A DNA stretch of 64,000 nucleotides from assembly GCA_021234155.1 (NCBI GenBank), contig JAJEKV010000040.1:13612353-13676352 (forward strand), given 5' to 3'. Shown here piece by piece: positions 1 to 11,611 of the stretch. Within the stretch, counting starts at the first letter, position 1; every line of letters begins with the position of its first letter. The translations under genes were made by a program, and so were the position numbers. The stretch is from Isoetes taiwanensis. Lineage: Eukaryota > Streptophyta > Lycopodiopsida > Isoetales > Isoetaceae. Under the pieces are notes generated by a model that was not told where the DNA came from, made no database searches, and saw nothing but the letters and a program-made list of their open reading frames with translations.

Positions 1-812
1 CGGGCTGGATCAACAAAGATTGATGTGTTCATGTGGATTCTCCAGAAAAGTGGGCTTGCTAGGTTCTCGCTCACTGAGCTTTCCGATGCAAAGCATTTTA
101 ATACCTCCAACCGACGGTATTGACCCCAATGATGTTCTTTGCGGATCCAAATTTCTAGAATTCTATGGTAAGCTACCCATTCCTTGGACACGAGCTCGGT
201 ATTGGGACTTTTTGCTTAATCAATGCTTCAAACATGTCTTCGCCTAACCTTACGTGGGTTTCCAATCATTGGCTTTACATGTGCGCTCAAGAGAGGTAGT
301 CAACATTTCTTCTTGACCTCGGGCCATTTTTGTGCTAACTCAAATTGGCACTTCCTTTTCACATGTCTCGACAAAAATGGCTTTACACGCTGACCAGTTT
401 GGTATCTCCTTGGAATTTCATAGCACATATCTCATTTATGACCTCATGCGCCTTAATCTCACTCACAATCATTAGTGTCTTCACAATGGGCCATACCTAC
501 AAACCAATTTAGATTCAATAATCTTGCTTTGTATCTTTTTTCAAACCTTCATTATGAATTTTTACCCACTTTCTTAAGAGTTAGTTTCCCTTTTAATTTT
601 TTTTTTTTAAACCAACTATTAAATTTTTCTTGCTCTTAACCAATTCCACATCGTTGTTTCTTTGATAATCCTAACATCTTTTAAAAACAACATTCTTAAC
701 TAGAAAACCGAAAATCAATAATGCAATTTTTTTCTTAAAACCCTGCCCCTTGTCCAATCCCGTAGAAAGATTTCTATTTATTGATATATTAATAAAAAAT
801 AAATAAGAGAGT
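1..812. other. Unassigned AT-rich DNA
   Basis: No gene can be supported here. A 75-codon open frame on the plus strand in the first 250 bases has no motif I recognise, and its flanks quickly become AT-rich with homopolymer runs (for example a T run near 596-608). It may be the edge of a transposon that continues outside the window. Confidence 0.4.
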
Positions 813-1140
813 GTGAGCTTGGACCTGAACACCTAGTCTTCCACTCAAGGCGAGCCGATCATGCCCTTGTCCAAGTCTCCAAATTTTTCTAAACTAAATA
901 CATTAACTCAATAAAATTGTTAAAGAGGGGCAATCTGGTGAGCTTGGACCTCGAACACCCAGTCTTCTCCACTCAAGGCGGAGCCGATCATGCCCCCTTG
1001 TCCAAGTCTCCCCAATTTTTCTAAACTAAATACACATTAATCAATAAAATTATAAGAGTAACCCAAGTGAGCTTGGACCCTAACACCCAGTCTTCTCCAC
1101 TCACCACCACCATGCCCTTTGTCCAAGTCTCCCAAGTTTT
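813..1140. repeat. Three tandem copies of a ~127-bp repeat
   Basis: Three successive units start near 813, 938 and 1067. Each begins GTGAGCTTGGACC, continues through CAGTCTTCTCCACTC and ATGCCC..TTGTCCAAGTCTCC, and ends in an AT-rich stretch with TTTTTCTAAACTAAATAC. The third copy has lost part of its middle. No coding capacity is visible. A similar but shorter motif pair occurs at 28790-28985 inside CACTA element A. Confidence 0.8.
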
Positions 1141-1410
1141 TTTTAACCTAAATAAACATTAAAATTTTATTCTCCTACTCAAACTCAAATTTACCTAGAA
1201 TGTCTGAAATGCTAAAATCGATTTCAAGAGCGACGATTTGTTATTAGTGTACATGCAAAAATAAAGGTATCTTCTAATAATTAGAAAACTTACATAAATA
1301 AAGAAACAAATAAAAAAAAAAACAAAAGACGACCACGCTGAAAAGATCATTGACATTAAACCATTTACATTGTTAAATTAAAAAGAACTATACATTGATA
1401 CGTAAAAATG

Positions 1411-1434
1411 AAAAAAAAAAAAAAAAAAAAAAAA
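1411..1434. repeat. Poly-A run
   Basis: A 24-base A homopolymer on the plus strand is followed by AAGAAG-type sequence. It could be a retroposon tail or simple low-complexity sequence; no element body is recognised beside it. Confidence 0.7.
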
Positions 1435-1531
1435 GAAGAATATAAAGAAGGGCCTCCGCTTTTCCACGCCCTTCTTGTAATAAAAATAGAGAAGAATGGG
1501 GCCTCGGTTTCAACGATTCCATGAGAAAAAT

Positions 1532-1661
1532 AGAAGAAGAAGAAGAAGAAGAAGAAGAAGAAGGAATAGTTGGTATAAAGAAGAAGAAGAAGAAGAAGAA
1601 GAAGAAGAAGAAGAAGAAGAAGAAGAAGAAGAAGAAGAAGAAGAAGAAGAAGAAGAAGAAG

Positions 1662-1691
<30 letters not shown>
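1532..1691. repeat. (GAA)n microsatellite
   Basis: GAA/AGA trinucleotides run from 1532 to 1563 and, after a 13-base interruption, from 1577 to 1691 (about 38 units). Purine-rich GAA-like sequence continues more loosely to about 1790. The open frames over it encode only poly-Glu, poly-Arg or poly-Leu and are not genes. Long GAA tracts are unstable in length, so the true array length may differ. Confidence 0.95.
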
Positions 1692-1692
<1 letters not shown>

Positions 1693-2159
1693 GTTGAAGA
1701 AGAAGGAGAGGAGGAGGAGGGAGATAGGAAAGAAAAAGATTTGAATAGAATGAGAAAGTGGTGAAGAAGAAGAAGAAGAAAATGAATAGAAGATTGTGCC
1801 AGTCTAAGATTGGGAGAAGTTAAAACCAATGATTGGAAGATCATTGGAAGAAGAAGGAGGAGGATCTGATTCATACCAATAAGAGCGAAACTGGATTGAA
1901 GAAAACAAGGATGGAAAGAAGAGGAGGATAGAAATGGGATGGATTGAAAACAAACAAAGAAAAAACAAGAAGCCCTAAATCTATCAAACAACAAGCCTAA
2001 TTCAAAATAGAGTTGATTGATCCATTGAAATATTTTGATGCTTGCTTGAAGCTAAAAGGACTGGCAGGCGATGATCCGCGCCTAAAAATCGCCAGTACGA
2101 AAACGCGCCTCACCGGGCTTAGAACTAAAACTAAAGTGAAAGCTTGCCTGCTCGACAGT

Positions 2160-2280
2160 TACGTACGCTATTGAACGACGCCGTGAGATATCGCTTTAAC
2201 GACGCCTCCGCCATAGTCGTTAAATGACGCCTATAACGACGCCTTTGTGTTAAACGACGTGCCCTTTAAACATCTCCTGC
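2160..2280. repeat. CACTA subterminal-type repeats (AACGACGCC motif)
   Basis: Several short copies of AACGACGCC or its complement occur within ~110 bases, including TAACGACGCCTATAACGACG-like spacing that is shared with 22560-22640. The same motif fills the 1.3 kb before the CACTA terminus at 30482, so this cluster probably belongs to a subterminal region of the same transposon family. No CACTA terminus is visible next to it. To its left, 2056-2098 holds a short inverted repeat around ACTGGC/GCCAGT. Confidence 0.55.
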
Positions 2281-3956
2281 AAAAAATCAATTTATTAAAC
2301 ATTTCAAAATCGATTTAAACCAACATCCTGCGACACCTTTCGTATTGCCGCCAACCCTACATTAAGAACATTTCTGTAAACCGATTCACTGACACCATCC
2401 CCAAGTCCACAATACAATAAAATTTATTAAATTGAAACCCCGAAGCCGGGAGAGAACTATACATAGCCAAGGGTAGGAACTCGAATATAACAAGCTGGAG
2501 GCACCTGTTTTGTTCCGATACTTACTGAGCCTGCAAACCCTTTCAACAACAATTCCCTGCCACAAGCAAAAAAGGAATTATCCTTTCAATATCGATTGAA
2601 AAAAGCTATTTATACATTTACGCAATCATGCCCCTGTAATAGTCTTTCAGACAACCATTCAGTTTCACATTTTCTTGACAGGTTTTGACCCTGCATGGTA
2701 AACTGGATATCGCCGTAATAATCAGAGCTTCCACCTCTAGTTAAAATAGGAATGTAATGAATTGTGAAATTTGAAATGTCAAGTGCACACACAAATAATC
2801 CTTACAAATTGCAATTGATGGTGAATTTGACGAGAATGGGGCTCCGGCATGTGACACATCCATTCCAAAGACGTTATAGTTGGCCCCGAGACCTTTGAAG
2901 ACCACGCCACGAAATTCCATCGATATAACATCGGGGACATATCCTCCACACTACAGCCTGGAAAATTCTACTCAATGAACAGGGACACAGGGGTACCATG
3001 AGTTACCTTTGGCATTAATTTTCAAAGCCACATTCACAAGCACTGAATTACTTCATATTACTGAGGAACTATACACCCATTAATAACTCCAACGGGCCCC
3101 GACAGTCAGCTGTGAGCAAACGGCCCTCATAAAACATCTTCTCTGCAGACAAGTATGCATTGCATCTTCCTTTTAAACTATATATAAAAGGAACGGAACC
3201 ATTACACGCGATGAGATCATCTTCTGAGGTAGAATGCATAGAATAAACTCTAGTGGCCCTTTTTAGCTGAGATTTTAAAGCATTGAACATCACTGAAACT
3301 CAGTGAATATCAGCTGGGAGGAAATCAACATGATGCTATTGGTAACAATGATATGCATACCATGGAACTGGTAACGATAGTTGGGGAATTCTGTACCCAA
3401 AATGGAAACACAGATGGGAGGAGGCAAACCCCTAGATGCCAAATGATTTTGGGGTAATATTCCCACGTGAAATCCAATACATCTGGAGTGTATAATAATG
3501 GAGCACTAGTTGGCAATGATTACTTGCCGTATTTTATCTGGTCCTTCTTTATCTATCCACCTAGATTTCTCCATCCTGTTTATCTTCATCCTCACTTAAT
3601 AAACCATTTCCTGTGCACCATTGTTTCATACTGCTACCAAATCGTTTGCCAATCACTACCAGACTCAGAAAAACATATGGCCCAATGAAGAAGCTCTTCT
3701 CAAGATGCTAATCTACACAAGGCATGTCAATACAAATTCATGCAAAGTTTTGAAGAAGAGCTTCTTTGATTTTGCCATATTCTCCTCGTGCATGATCATA
3801 AGCGTAACTTTATATATGTCAGCCTCTTCTATAGATTACTGCTAAGGGTTTTGGATGACAGCCTGTGGTTCAACTGACGCTCCCACCTTGAATTTCAGTT
3901 CGAGTGGCCTGGAATTTCTCAGACACTCCATATGAGTCCATATAGACGTGGACTTA
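2281..3956. other. Unassigned DNA, possible gene debris
   Basis: Nucleotide composition is more balanced than in the flanks. Minus-strand open frames of 60-74 codons (2610-2792, 3069-3293, 3325-3516) have natural-looking residue composition but no family I recognise, and no joining exons can be established. It may be a captured gene fragment between the CACTA-type repeats at 2160 and the satellite. A strong foldback at 3671-3783 is listed separately. Confidence 0.3.
3671..3783. repeat. Imperfect foldback (hairpin)
   Basis: The arms are 3671-3710 and 3748-3783, centred on GAAGAAGCTCTTCTCAAG and TTGAAGAAGAGCTTCTTTG. The pairing extends outward to CATATGG/CCATATT with some mismatches. The loop of about 37 bases contains a small nested GCATG/CATGC pair. 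The arm length and near-complete pairing resemble a plant microRNA-type precursor or a small inverted repeat; I do not recognise the arm as a known microRNA. Confidence 0.5.
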
Positions 3957-6900
3957 CGCACCACCTGCCGTGCCCAGAAGGGTTTTACGCTTTGGGGCCG
4001 AGTCCTGGTCTCAAGGTAATTCTGGGACCTGGGCCGAGAAGCCAGCAAATGAACACGGAGCAACCGATTTTATTTAGAGTTTGGGCCTTCCTCCGATGTA
4101 GCAAGTAGAAGTCGGGCGCCATAGCAGTAAGACATTCGTGAATTCAGTAATTAATGTATTGCAATTTCCAAATAAATCTGCTGCCGATCCCTAACTGGCC
4201 CCAGCGCACACGCCCAATTTTTGAATTTTGAGAAGGTCTAGGGTCAGTGTTAGCATTAGAATCTGGCTACTGTGCAGCTCGCTGTGGCAACCGAAATCGC
4301 ACCCTTCCCTAAGTCAACGAGTTGTATCCTTGCAGGGATCCCCCATGAGGAGAGTCCGACCCCGTGAGGCGTGGATCCAAAAAGAGTTCCCGAGGTAGCC
4401 TTCCGGCAAAACAAGGCCTCCGGGTCAGACAAGCACGACCACCCTCCCGGAGCCCTCGGTTCCCCATCCGACCTGATCCTCCGCTCGTGGGGCCCCTTCA
4501 AAGACCTGATCGTCCGGAACCATGCCCCTGGAGTGCCCGCCTTGTAGAAACCGTGACCTGCTTTGTCGTCGGGCACCGGGGATGCTCCCGGAAGCCAGAC
4601 CCCGCTTAAATCATCCGGACGAAGTAAATTACCCTAGGAGCAAGTTACACGGTCGGTTTTGTAGCAAGAAACACCCACGCCTCCACCTAGTGATCCCGTA
4701 TGCACATCCCAGGGCCAATTGACTACCACGAGTGTGATGGGCTGAGCTACTTTGGCGCCTTTGGGAGTTCGTGGGTGGTCTTGGCTAATGAACTCGGTCC
4801 CCAGGGCAATGTCACGCTCTGGAGTCCATTGGGCGTAGTCAGATCACATTCCCGAGTGAGGTCGCCTGGGTCCGGCCCTGTAGGCCTTGGGAGAGGAAAT
4901 TTAAAGTAGCCCGGGAGGGATTTTAGGGTCCGCTGCCTTCGCCGCCAACACCCCAACTCCACTTCAAGACGTACGCAAGGTCCCGCCGAATCGACAAGGA
5001 GGGTTCAAACGTAAACCCTCGGGCTGCTGTGCTCTAGAAGGGTTTACGCCTTTGGGGGCCGAGTCCCGGTCTGCTGCACTTTGGGACTCCGGCCGAGAAG
5101 CAGCAGCCGGTAACACGGAGTGCGGGAACTGACGGAGCGGAGTTTCTGGGGGCCTTTCTCCCGATGTGGCGGGTAGAAGTCGGGGGCGCTTTGGCAGCGG
5201 CAAGACATTCAGAATTGCACTAATGCATTGTACCTAAAATAAATCTGTTTTTAAGCCGATCCCTAATTCATCTCCAGCACGCTCCAATTTTCGGAATTTT
5301 CGAGAAGGTCTAGGCCGTCAAAGGTTAGTGATTAGAACGGTCGGGCAGCCCGCTGTGGCAACCGAAAACTGCACCCTTCCCCAAGTCAAACGAGGCTGTG
5401 GACCTTGCGGTGGATCCTCTACCAAGAGGGGAGAGTCCCGACCTCGTGGAGGTGCTGGGATCCGCAGTCTCCTGAGGCGCCCTCCCCGGCAGCCCCCGGG
5501 TCGCACGCTAATGACCACCCTCCCGAGCCCGGCCTCTATCCGACCGCTGATCTCCGCTCAGGCCCCTCTTCGGGAAGGTCCAAAAGACTCCTGTGATCGG
5601 GTCCGGGGAGAAACTCTGTCAAACCGCTGGGCGCCCCGACAAGCGCCCAGAAACCAAGACTGCTTTGTCGTGTCGGCACGGATGTTCCATGGTAGAATAG
5701 ACCCTGCCAATCAACTGAATGGCTAAATTACCCCTAGGGAGCAAGTTACACTCATTGTTTGCTAAAGAAGGAAACACTCACGCCTCCACGACAGACATCC
5801 CAGGCCAATTGACTACGAGTGTGATGGAAGTGAGCCACTTTGGGCGCTCTTTTGGAAAGTCCGGTGGTCTTCCGCCAATGAACTCCGGTCCCCTGAGGGG
5901 TAACGTCGACGCCCGAGTCCACGGGCGTAGCTCACCGCTACTCCCAGAGCGGAGGTCGCCCGTCCGGGTTCCCTGCAGCCTTGGGGAGAGGCACCAAAGT
6001 GCTGTGCCCGGAGGGGATTTAAGGGTCCGCGGGCCTCGCGCCAACACCCCAACTCCACTTCAAGAACACCTGCCGCAAGGTCCCGCCGGACCGACAAGTG
6101 ATTTCCCAACGAACCTGGGGCAGTTCTAAGGGTTTACGCTTGGGGCCGAGTCCCGGGTTCCATGGTAATTTGGGACCCGGCCAGAAGCGCACGAGAATAC
6201 GGAGCAAGGGAACCCCACTGAGCGGAGTTTGGGGCCTTTCCTCCTCCCCGATGTGGCAAGTAGAAGTCGGGGGCGCTTTGGTGCGGGCAAGACATCTCGA
6301 ATTGCGAATTAATGCATTTGCACGTAAAAATAAATCTCGCGGTTGCCGGGCTGGATCCCTAATTCATTCCAGCAAAGAGGTCGTGCCCAATTTTCTAATT
6401 TTCTTGAGAAGGTCTAGGCCAAGGTTAAGATAGAACGGTCGGGCAGCCTGCCAGGCAACCGAATGCACCTTCCCCAAGTCAAACGAGAGGCCAGACCTGT
6501 GGATCCCCTGGCCAAGAGGGGGGAGGAGTCCTAACCCCCCAGGAGGCTGGGATCCAAAAGAGTTCCCGAGGCAGCTCCTTCCCGGCAACTGGGCCTCTGG
6601 GCCTACCTGCCACTGACCACCTCCCTGAGCCCGGGGTTCCCCTATCCGACCGCTGATCCTCCGCTCAGTGGGCCCCTCCTCCGGAAGGTCCAAAAGATTC
6701 TGATCGGCCGGAGAATTTGTCAAACTACAAGGCCCCGATGTCGGCCTTGTAGAAACTGCACTGTTTTATCGTCAAAGTAATCGGATGTCTGAATGGCAAA
6801 TAGACCCCTGCCAATCGGTCTGAATGGCGGAATTACTCCCTAGGGAGCAAGTTACACGGGTCGTTTTATGGAAGAAGGAAACACTCCCACGCCTCCACGC

Positions 6901-9900
6901 ATGTGATCCCGCATGCACATCCCAGGGCCAATTGACTACGAGTGATGGAAGTGAGCTACTTGGCGCTTGGAGTTCGGGGTGGTCTTCAATACTTTAACTT
7001 GGTCCCTGTGGCAACAATGTCGACGTTTCCGAGTCCATTGGCGTAGTTTTATCACATTCCCGGGAGAGCGGAGGTCGCCCGTCCCCAGGGCCTCGGGAGA
7101 GGAAATTTGGGGGCAAGCAGCCTCCCAGGGATTTAAGGGTCTCAAGGCCCAAGGCCAACACCCCTAACTCCACTTCCACACTCCAAGGTCCCCGAATCTC
7201 GACAAGGAGAGGAGCCTCAAACGTAAAACCCCTCAGGCTGCTGTGCCTAGAAGGGTTTACGTTTTGGGGCCGAGTCCCGGTCTGGCTGTGACTTGGGACC
7301 GCCGAGAAGCGTTAGCCCGAGAATACTGAGCAAGGGGAACTGACTTCCGGAGCTTGAGTTTGGCCTTCCTCCTCCGATGTGGTGCGAAGTCGGGGGTTAT
7401 GCTGGCAAGACATTCGTGGAATTCGCAATTAATGCATTGCACGAAAATAAATTCCGGTTTTTGCCATGATCCCTAATTCATCCCGCAAAGACACGGCCCA
7501 ATCTCGGAATTTCTGAGAAGGTCTGGGGGTCAAAGGGTTAAGATTAGAACTGTCGTAAGCAGCCCATGGTGGCAACCGAGCTGGCACCCTTCCCCAAGCC
7601 AAACGAGGCTGGACCCCGTGGATCCTCACAAGAGGAGGAGTCCCACCCCGTGATGCTGGATCCAAAAGAGTTCCCCGAGGCAGCCCCTTCCCCGGCAGCG
7701 CCTCCCCCCTCGGGCCGCACGCCACGACCACCCTCCCGGAGCTCCTGCCCTTATCCGGACCGTTGATCCTCCGCTCAGGGCCCCTCTTCTGGAAGGTCCA
7801 AAAAGACTCCAGATCGGTCCGGGAGAACTTGTCAAATCATGGGCGCTCCGGCTGCCCGCCTTTGTAGTGAAACCGGGGTGACTGCTTTGTCGTCGGCAGA
7901 CCGGGATGTTCCGAATGGCAAGGGGGCCAGACCCCGCTAAATCGTCCTGAATGGCGAAATTACTCCTAGGAGCAAGGTTACACTACGGGTTTTGGCGAAG
8001 AAGGAAACACCCACGCCCTCCACGACAAGAGATCATCCTGCAGATGCACATCCTAGGGCCACAATCGACTACGAGTGTAGATGGGGAAGCAGCTACTTTG
8101 GCGCTCTTGAGTTCGGGTGGTCTTCGGCCACTTTAACTTGGGTCCCTGTGGCAATCCTGACGCTCGAAATCCATTGGCAGAGCTGATCGCGCGATTCGAG
8201 AGAGCGGGAGGTCGCCTGGGTCCTGGGTCCCCTGTGGCCTGGGAGAGGAAATTTAAAGTAGCCTCCTGAGGATCGCCCAAGGGTCCGCGGCCTCGCTGGC
8301 CAACACCCCAACTCCACTTCAAGACACGGCGCAAGGTCCCTACTGACCGACAAGGGCTCAAACCCAAACCCCGGGTTGCTGTGCCTAGAAGGTTTACGCT
8401 TTGGGGCCGAGTCCTGGGTCTCAAGGTGCACTTGGGACCCGCCGGTAGCGCAGCCGAGAATACGGAGCAAGGAACCGGGACGGAGCGGAGTTTAAATTTT
8501 TTTCCTCCCTGGCGTGGCAGAAGTCGGGCGCGAAAAGGGCAAGAGACGGAATTCAAATACGACACGGGGGTGGGAGAGGCGGATCCAAAAGTTCCCGAGG
8601 CGCCTTCCCGCGCTGGCCTCAAGCGCCACGACCACCTCCCGAGTCTTGCCTCCTATCCGACCGCTGATCCTCCGCTCAGGGCCCCTTCGGAAGGGTCCAA
8701 GATCCAGACTGTCCCGGAGAACTTCTATTAAATCATCAAGGCCCCGACACTTCTTGTAGAAACCGACTGCTTGCCGTTTCGGCATTCGGGATGCTCCGGA
8801 ATGAGAAGACCCCCCGCCAATCATTCCTGAATGGCGAAATTACCCTAGGGAGCAAGTTACACTACCGGTTTTAAGGAAGTTAGGCTAAACACTCAGCGCC
8901 CACTTACGCAGAGATCCCGCATGCACATCCTAGGCCACTGACTACGAGTGTGATGGAAGTGAGGCCACTTTGGCGCTCTTGAGTTCTGGATGGTCTCGTC
9001 ACGGAACTTGGTCCCTGTGGCAATGTCGACGCTCTCAAGTCCGCCTGGCGTAGCCGATCACACCCGGCAGTTTTGGTGGTCGCCTGTCCGGGCCCCTCGT
9101 GGCCTTGGGAGAGAGGTGCCTGGGGTGCCAGCCCTCCCGAGGGACGGGAATCAAGGCCCGCCAACACCCCAACTCCATTTCAAGACACGGCAAGGTCCCT
9201 ACTGACCGATGGGGAGAGGGCCTCCAAACGGGAACTCGGGTGGGCTGCTGTGCTCTGCAGAAGGTTTACGCTTTTAGTCGAGTCCCAGTCTGCACTTGGG
9301 ACTCGCCGGTGAAGCAAAAGCAGCCAGAATATGGAGCAAGGGGAACCGACGGAGCGAGTTTGGGCCTTCCTCCGATGTGGTAAGTAGAAGCTCTGGGCTT
9401 TTATGCGGCAAGACATTCAAATTCAGCAATTAATGATATTGTACCCAAAAATAAAATTCCGTTTTTGCCGGGGCCGATCCCTAATTCATCTCCAGCACAC
9501 GGCCCAATTCTTCGAACTGCTGGAGAAGGTCTGGGACTGGGGCAGGGCTTGAATCTGGCCGGGCAGCCCCTTCCTTGCTGGTAGCAAACCGAGCCGCACC
9601 TTCCCAAGTCAAACGAGGCCAGACCTTGGGTCCCCTGCCACAGGGGGAGAGTCCTAATTCTCAGAGGCTGGATCCAAAAGAGTTCCCCGAGGCAGCCCTC
9701 CCGCGCTGCCCCGGGGTCGCAGGGCCATCGACCACCTCCTGAGCCCTCAGTTCCCCATCCGACCGCTGATCCTCCTGCCTGCGGGCCCCTTCGGAAGGTC
9801 CAAAAGATTCCAGATCGGGTCCCGAGAACTTGTCAAACCGCTGGGCGCCCCCGGCTGCCTGCCTTTGCAGGAAACCGGTGACTGCTTTGTCGCTCAGCAC

Positions 9901-11611
9901 CGGATGTCTTGAATGGCACAGACCCCGCCAAATCGTCTGGAATGGCTAAACTACTCCTAGGAGCAAGTTACAAGGTCGGTTTTGCTAAAGAAGGAAACAC
10001 CACGCCCAGCACGACAAAGATCCCGCATGCACATCCCAGCAATCACGAAAAAGATGGAAGTTGTTTACTTTTGGCGCTTTCTTGGAGTTCGGGGTCTCCC
10101 AAATACTTAACTTGGTCCCTGCACGGCTCACTGCCCCAGTCCGACGGGCGTAGCCGGGACGTTGGCCCTAGAGCTTGAGGCCTCTATCTGGCCCTGTGGC
10201 CTGGGAGGAGGGGAAATTTGGGGCAAGCAACTGAGGGATTTAGGGTCTGGCCTGGGCCAACACCCACTTCAAGACACGGCCAAAAGGTCCCCGCTGAATC
10301 TCGGCTGGCTAAGGAGAGGCCTCAAACATAAACCCCGTGGGTTGCCGTGCTCTAGAAGCGTTTACGTTTTGTGGGCCAGTCCAGTCTGTAATTTGGACCC
10401 GGGTTACAGCTGAACATGGAGTAAGGGGAAATCGGGATGGAGCTTGAGTCAGCTCTTCTCCTCCTGATGGTGTGCTAGAAGTCGGGAAGCAGATTCAGAA
10501 TGGGTAATTAATGCATTGTACCGAAAATAAATCTTTTGCTGATCCTGACCATGATACTCACCAATTTTTCGAATTTTGCATGTCCAGTCAAAGTGTTGAG
10601 ATTAGAATCTGGCTTGCAGCCCGCCAGAAACCGAGCCGCACCCTTCCCCAAGTCAAATGAGGCTGACCTGCGGTGGATCCCCACAAGAGGGGGAGAGTCC
10701 TGGACCCGTGGAGGCGATCCGTGAGTTCCCGAGGCGCCTTTCCTCAAAGTAGCTGGGCCTGGGGCTGCAATGCCAATGACCACCTCCTGCCCCTATCCAC
10801 CTGCCAGATCCTCCGCTCAGCCTCTGAAGGTCCAAAGATTCCAGACGGTCCCGAGAACTTGTCAAATCGCTGGGCCCCGATGTTTGGCCTTTGTAGAAAC
10901 CGACTGCTTTTGTCGCTCAAGAATGATGCTCCCGAATGGCAAATAGATCGCCAAATCATCCTGAATGCATAAATTACCCTAGTATGTTATACTCACGTTT
11001 TGCGAAAGGCGAAACACTCACGCCCTCCACTTACGATCCCCGATGCACATCCTAGCCACTCACCACAGGATGGAAGTGAGCTACTAGCTCTTGAGTCTTC
11101 CTGATGGTCTCCGGCTTAGACGGAACTCGGGTCCCTGTGGCAATGTCGACGCTCGAGTCCATTGGCAGAGTCGATCGCGATTCCCGAGAGGGAGGTCGCC
11201 TCGGGCCCGGCCCCCTGTGGCCTTGGGGAGAGGAAATTTGGGGCAAGCAGCCCCTGAGGGATTTTAGGGTCCAAGGCCTCAAGGCCAACACCCCAACTCC
11301 ACTTTCAAGACACTACAAGAAGGTCCCGCCGACCGACAAGGAGAGGGCCTCCCAAACGAAACCCCGTGGGCTGCCGTGCTCTAGAAGGGTTTACGCTTTG
11401 GGGCCGAGTCCCGTCCGCTGCACTTGGGACTCCGCCGAGAAGCAAAGCATGAAAGGGTGAGAATACGGAGCAAGGGGAACTGACGGAGCGGAGTTTGGGC
11501 CTTTCCTCCTCCCCGATGTGGCAAGTAGAAGTCGGGGGGCTTTTGCAATGTGGCAAGACATTCAGAATTCGCAATTAATGCATTGCACTAAAAATAAATC
11601 CGCTTTTTTGC
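3957..11611. repeat. Satellite array, ~1.1-kb unit, divergent left half
   Basis: Seven or so head-to-tail units of a GC-rich repeat. Using GATCCCTAATTCATC as landmark, units start near 4185, 5251, 6354, 7467, 9474, 10542 and 11612; the missing landmark near 8580 reflects a unit with a ~230-bp deletion. Other landmarks recur once per unit: GTAGAAGTCGGG (4106, 5172, 6262, 8518, 10476), CTAGAAGGGTTTACG and CCAACACCCCAACTCCACTT. Units here differ by many substitutions and short indels, and unit length varies between about 0.9 and 1.1 kb. No ORF is conserved between units, so the many short frames are not genes. Confidence 0.95.

Noticed and set aside
1365-1994. Long open frames with poly-Leu, poly-Glu or poly-Arg
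   Set aside because: They are translations of the GAA microsatellite and poly-A run; no normal protein sequence surrounds them.
2945-2960. CACACTACAGCCTGG as the left end of CACTA element A
   Set aside because: It matches only CACTACA and has no AACGACG-type subterminal repeats to its right.
11311-11322. CACTACAAGAAGG, resembling a CACTA terminus, also at 20146
   Set aside because: Both lie at the same position of a satellite unit where other units read CACGCAAGG or CACCCGCAAGG; they are unit variants, with no subterminal repeats beside them.
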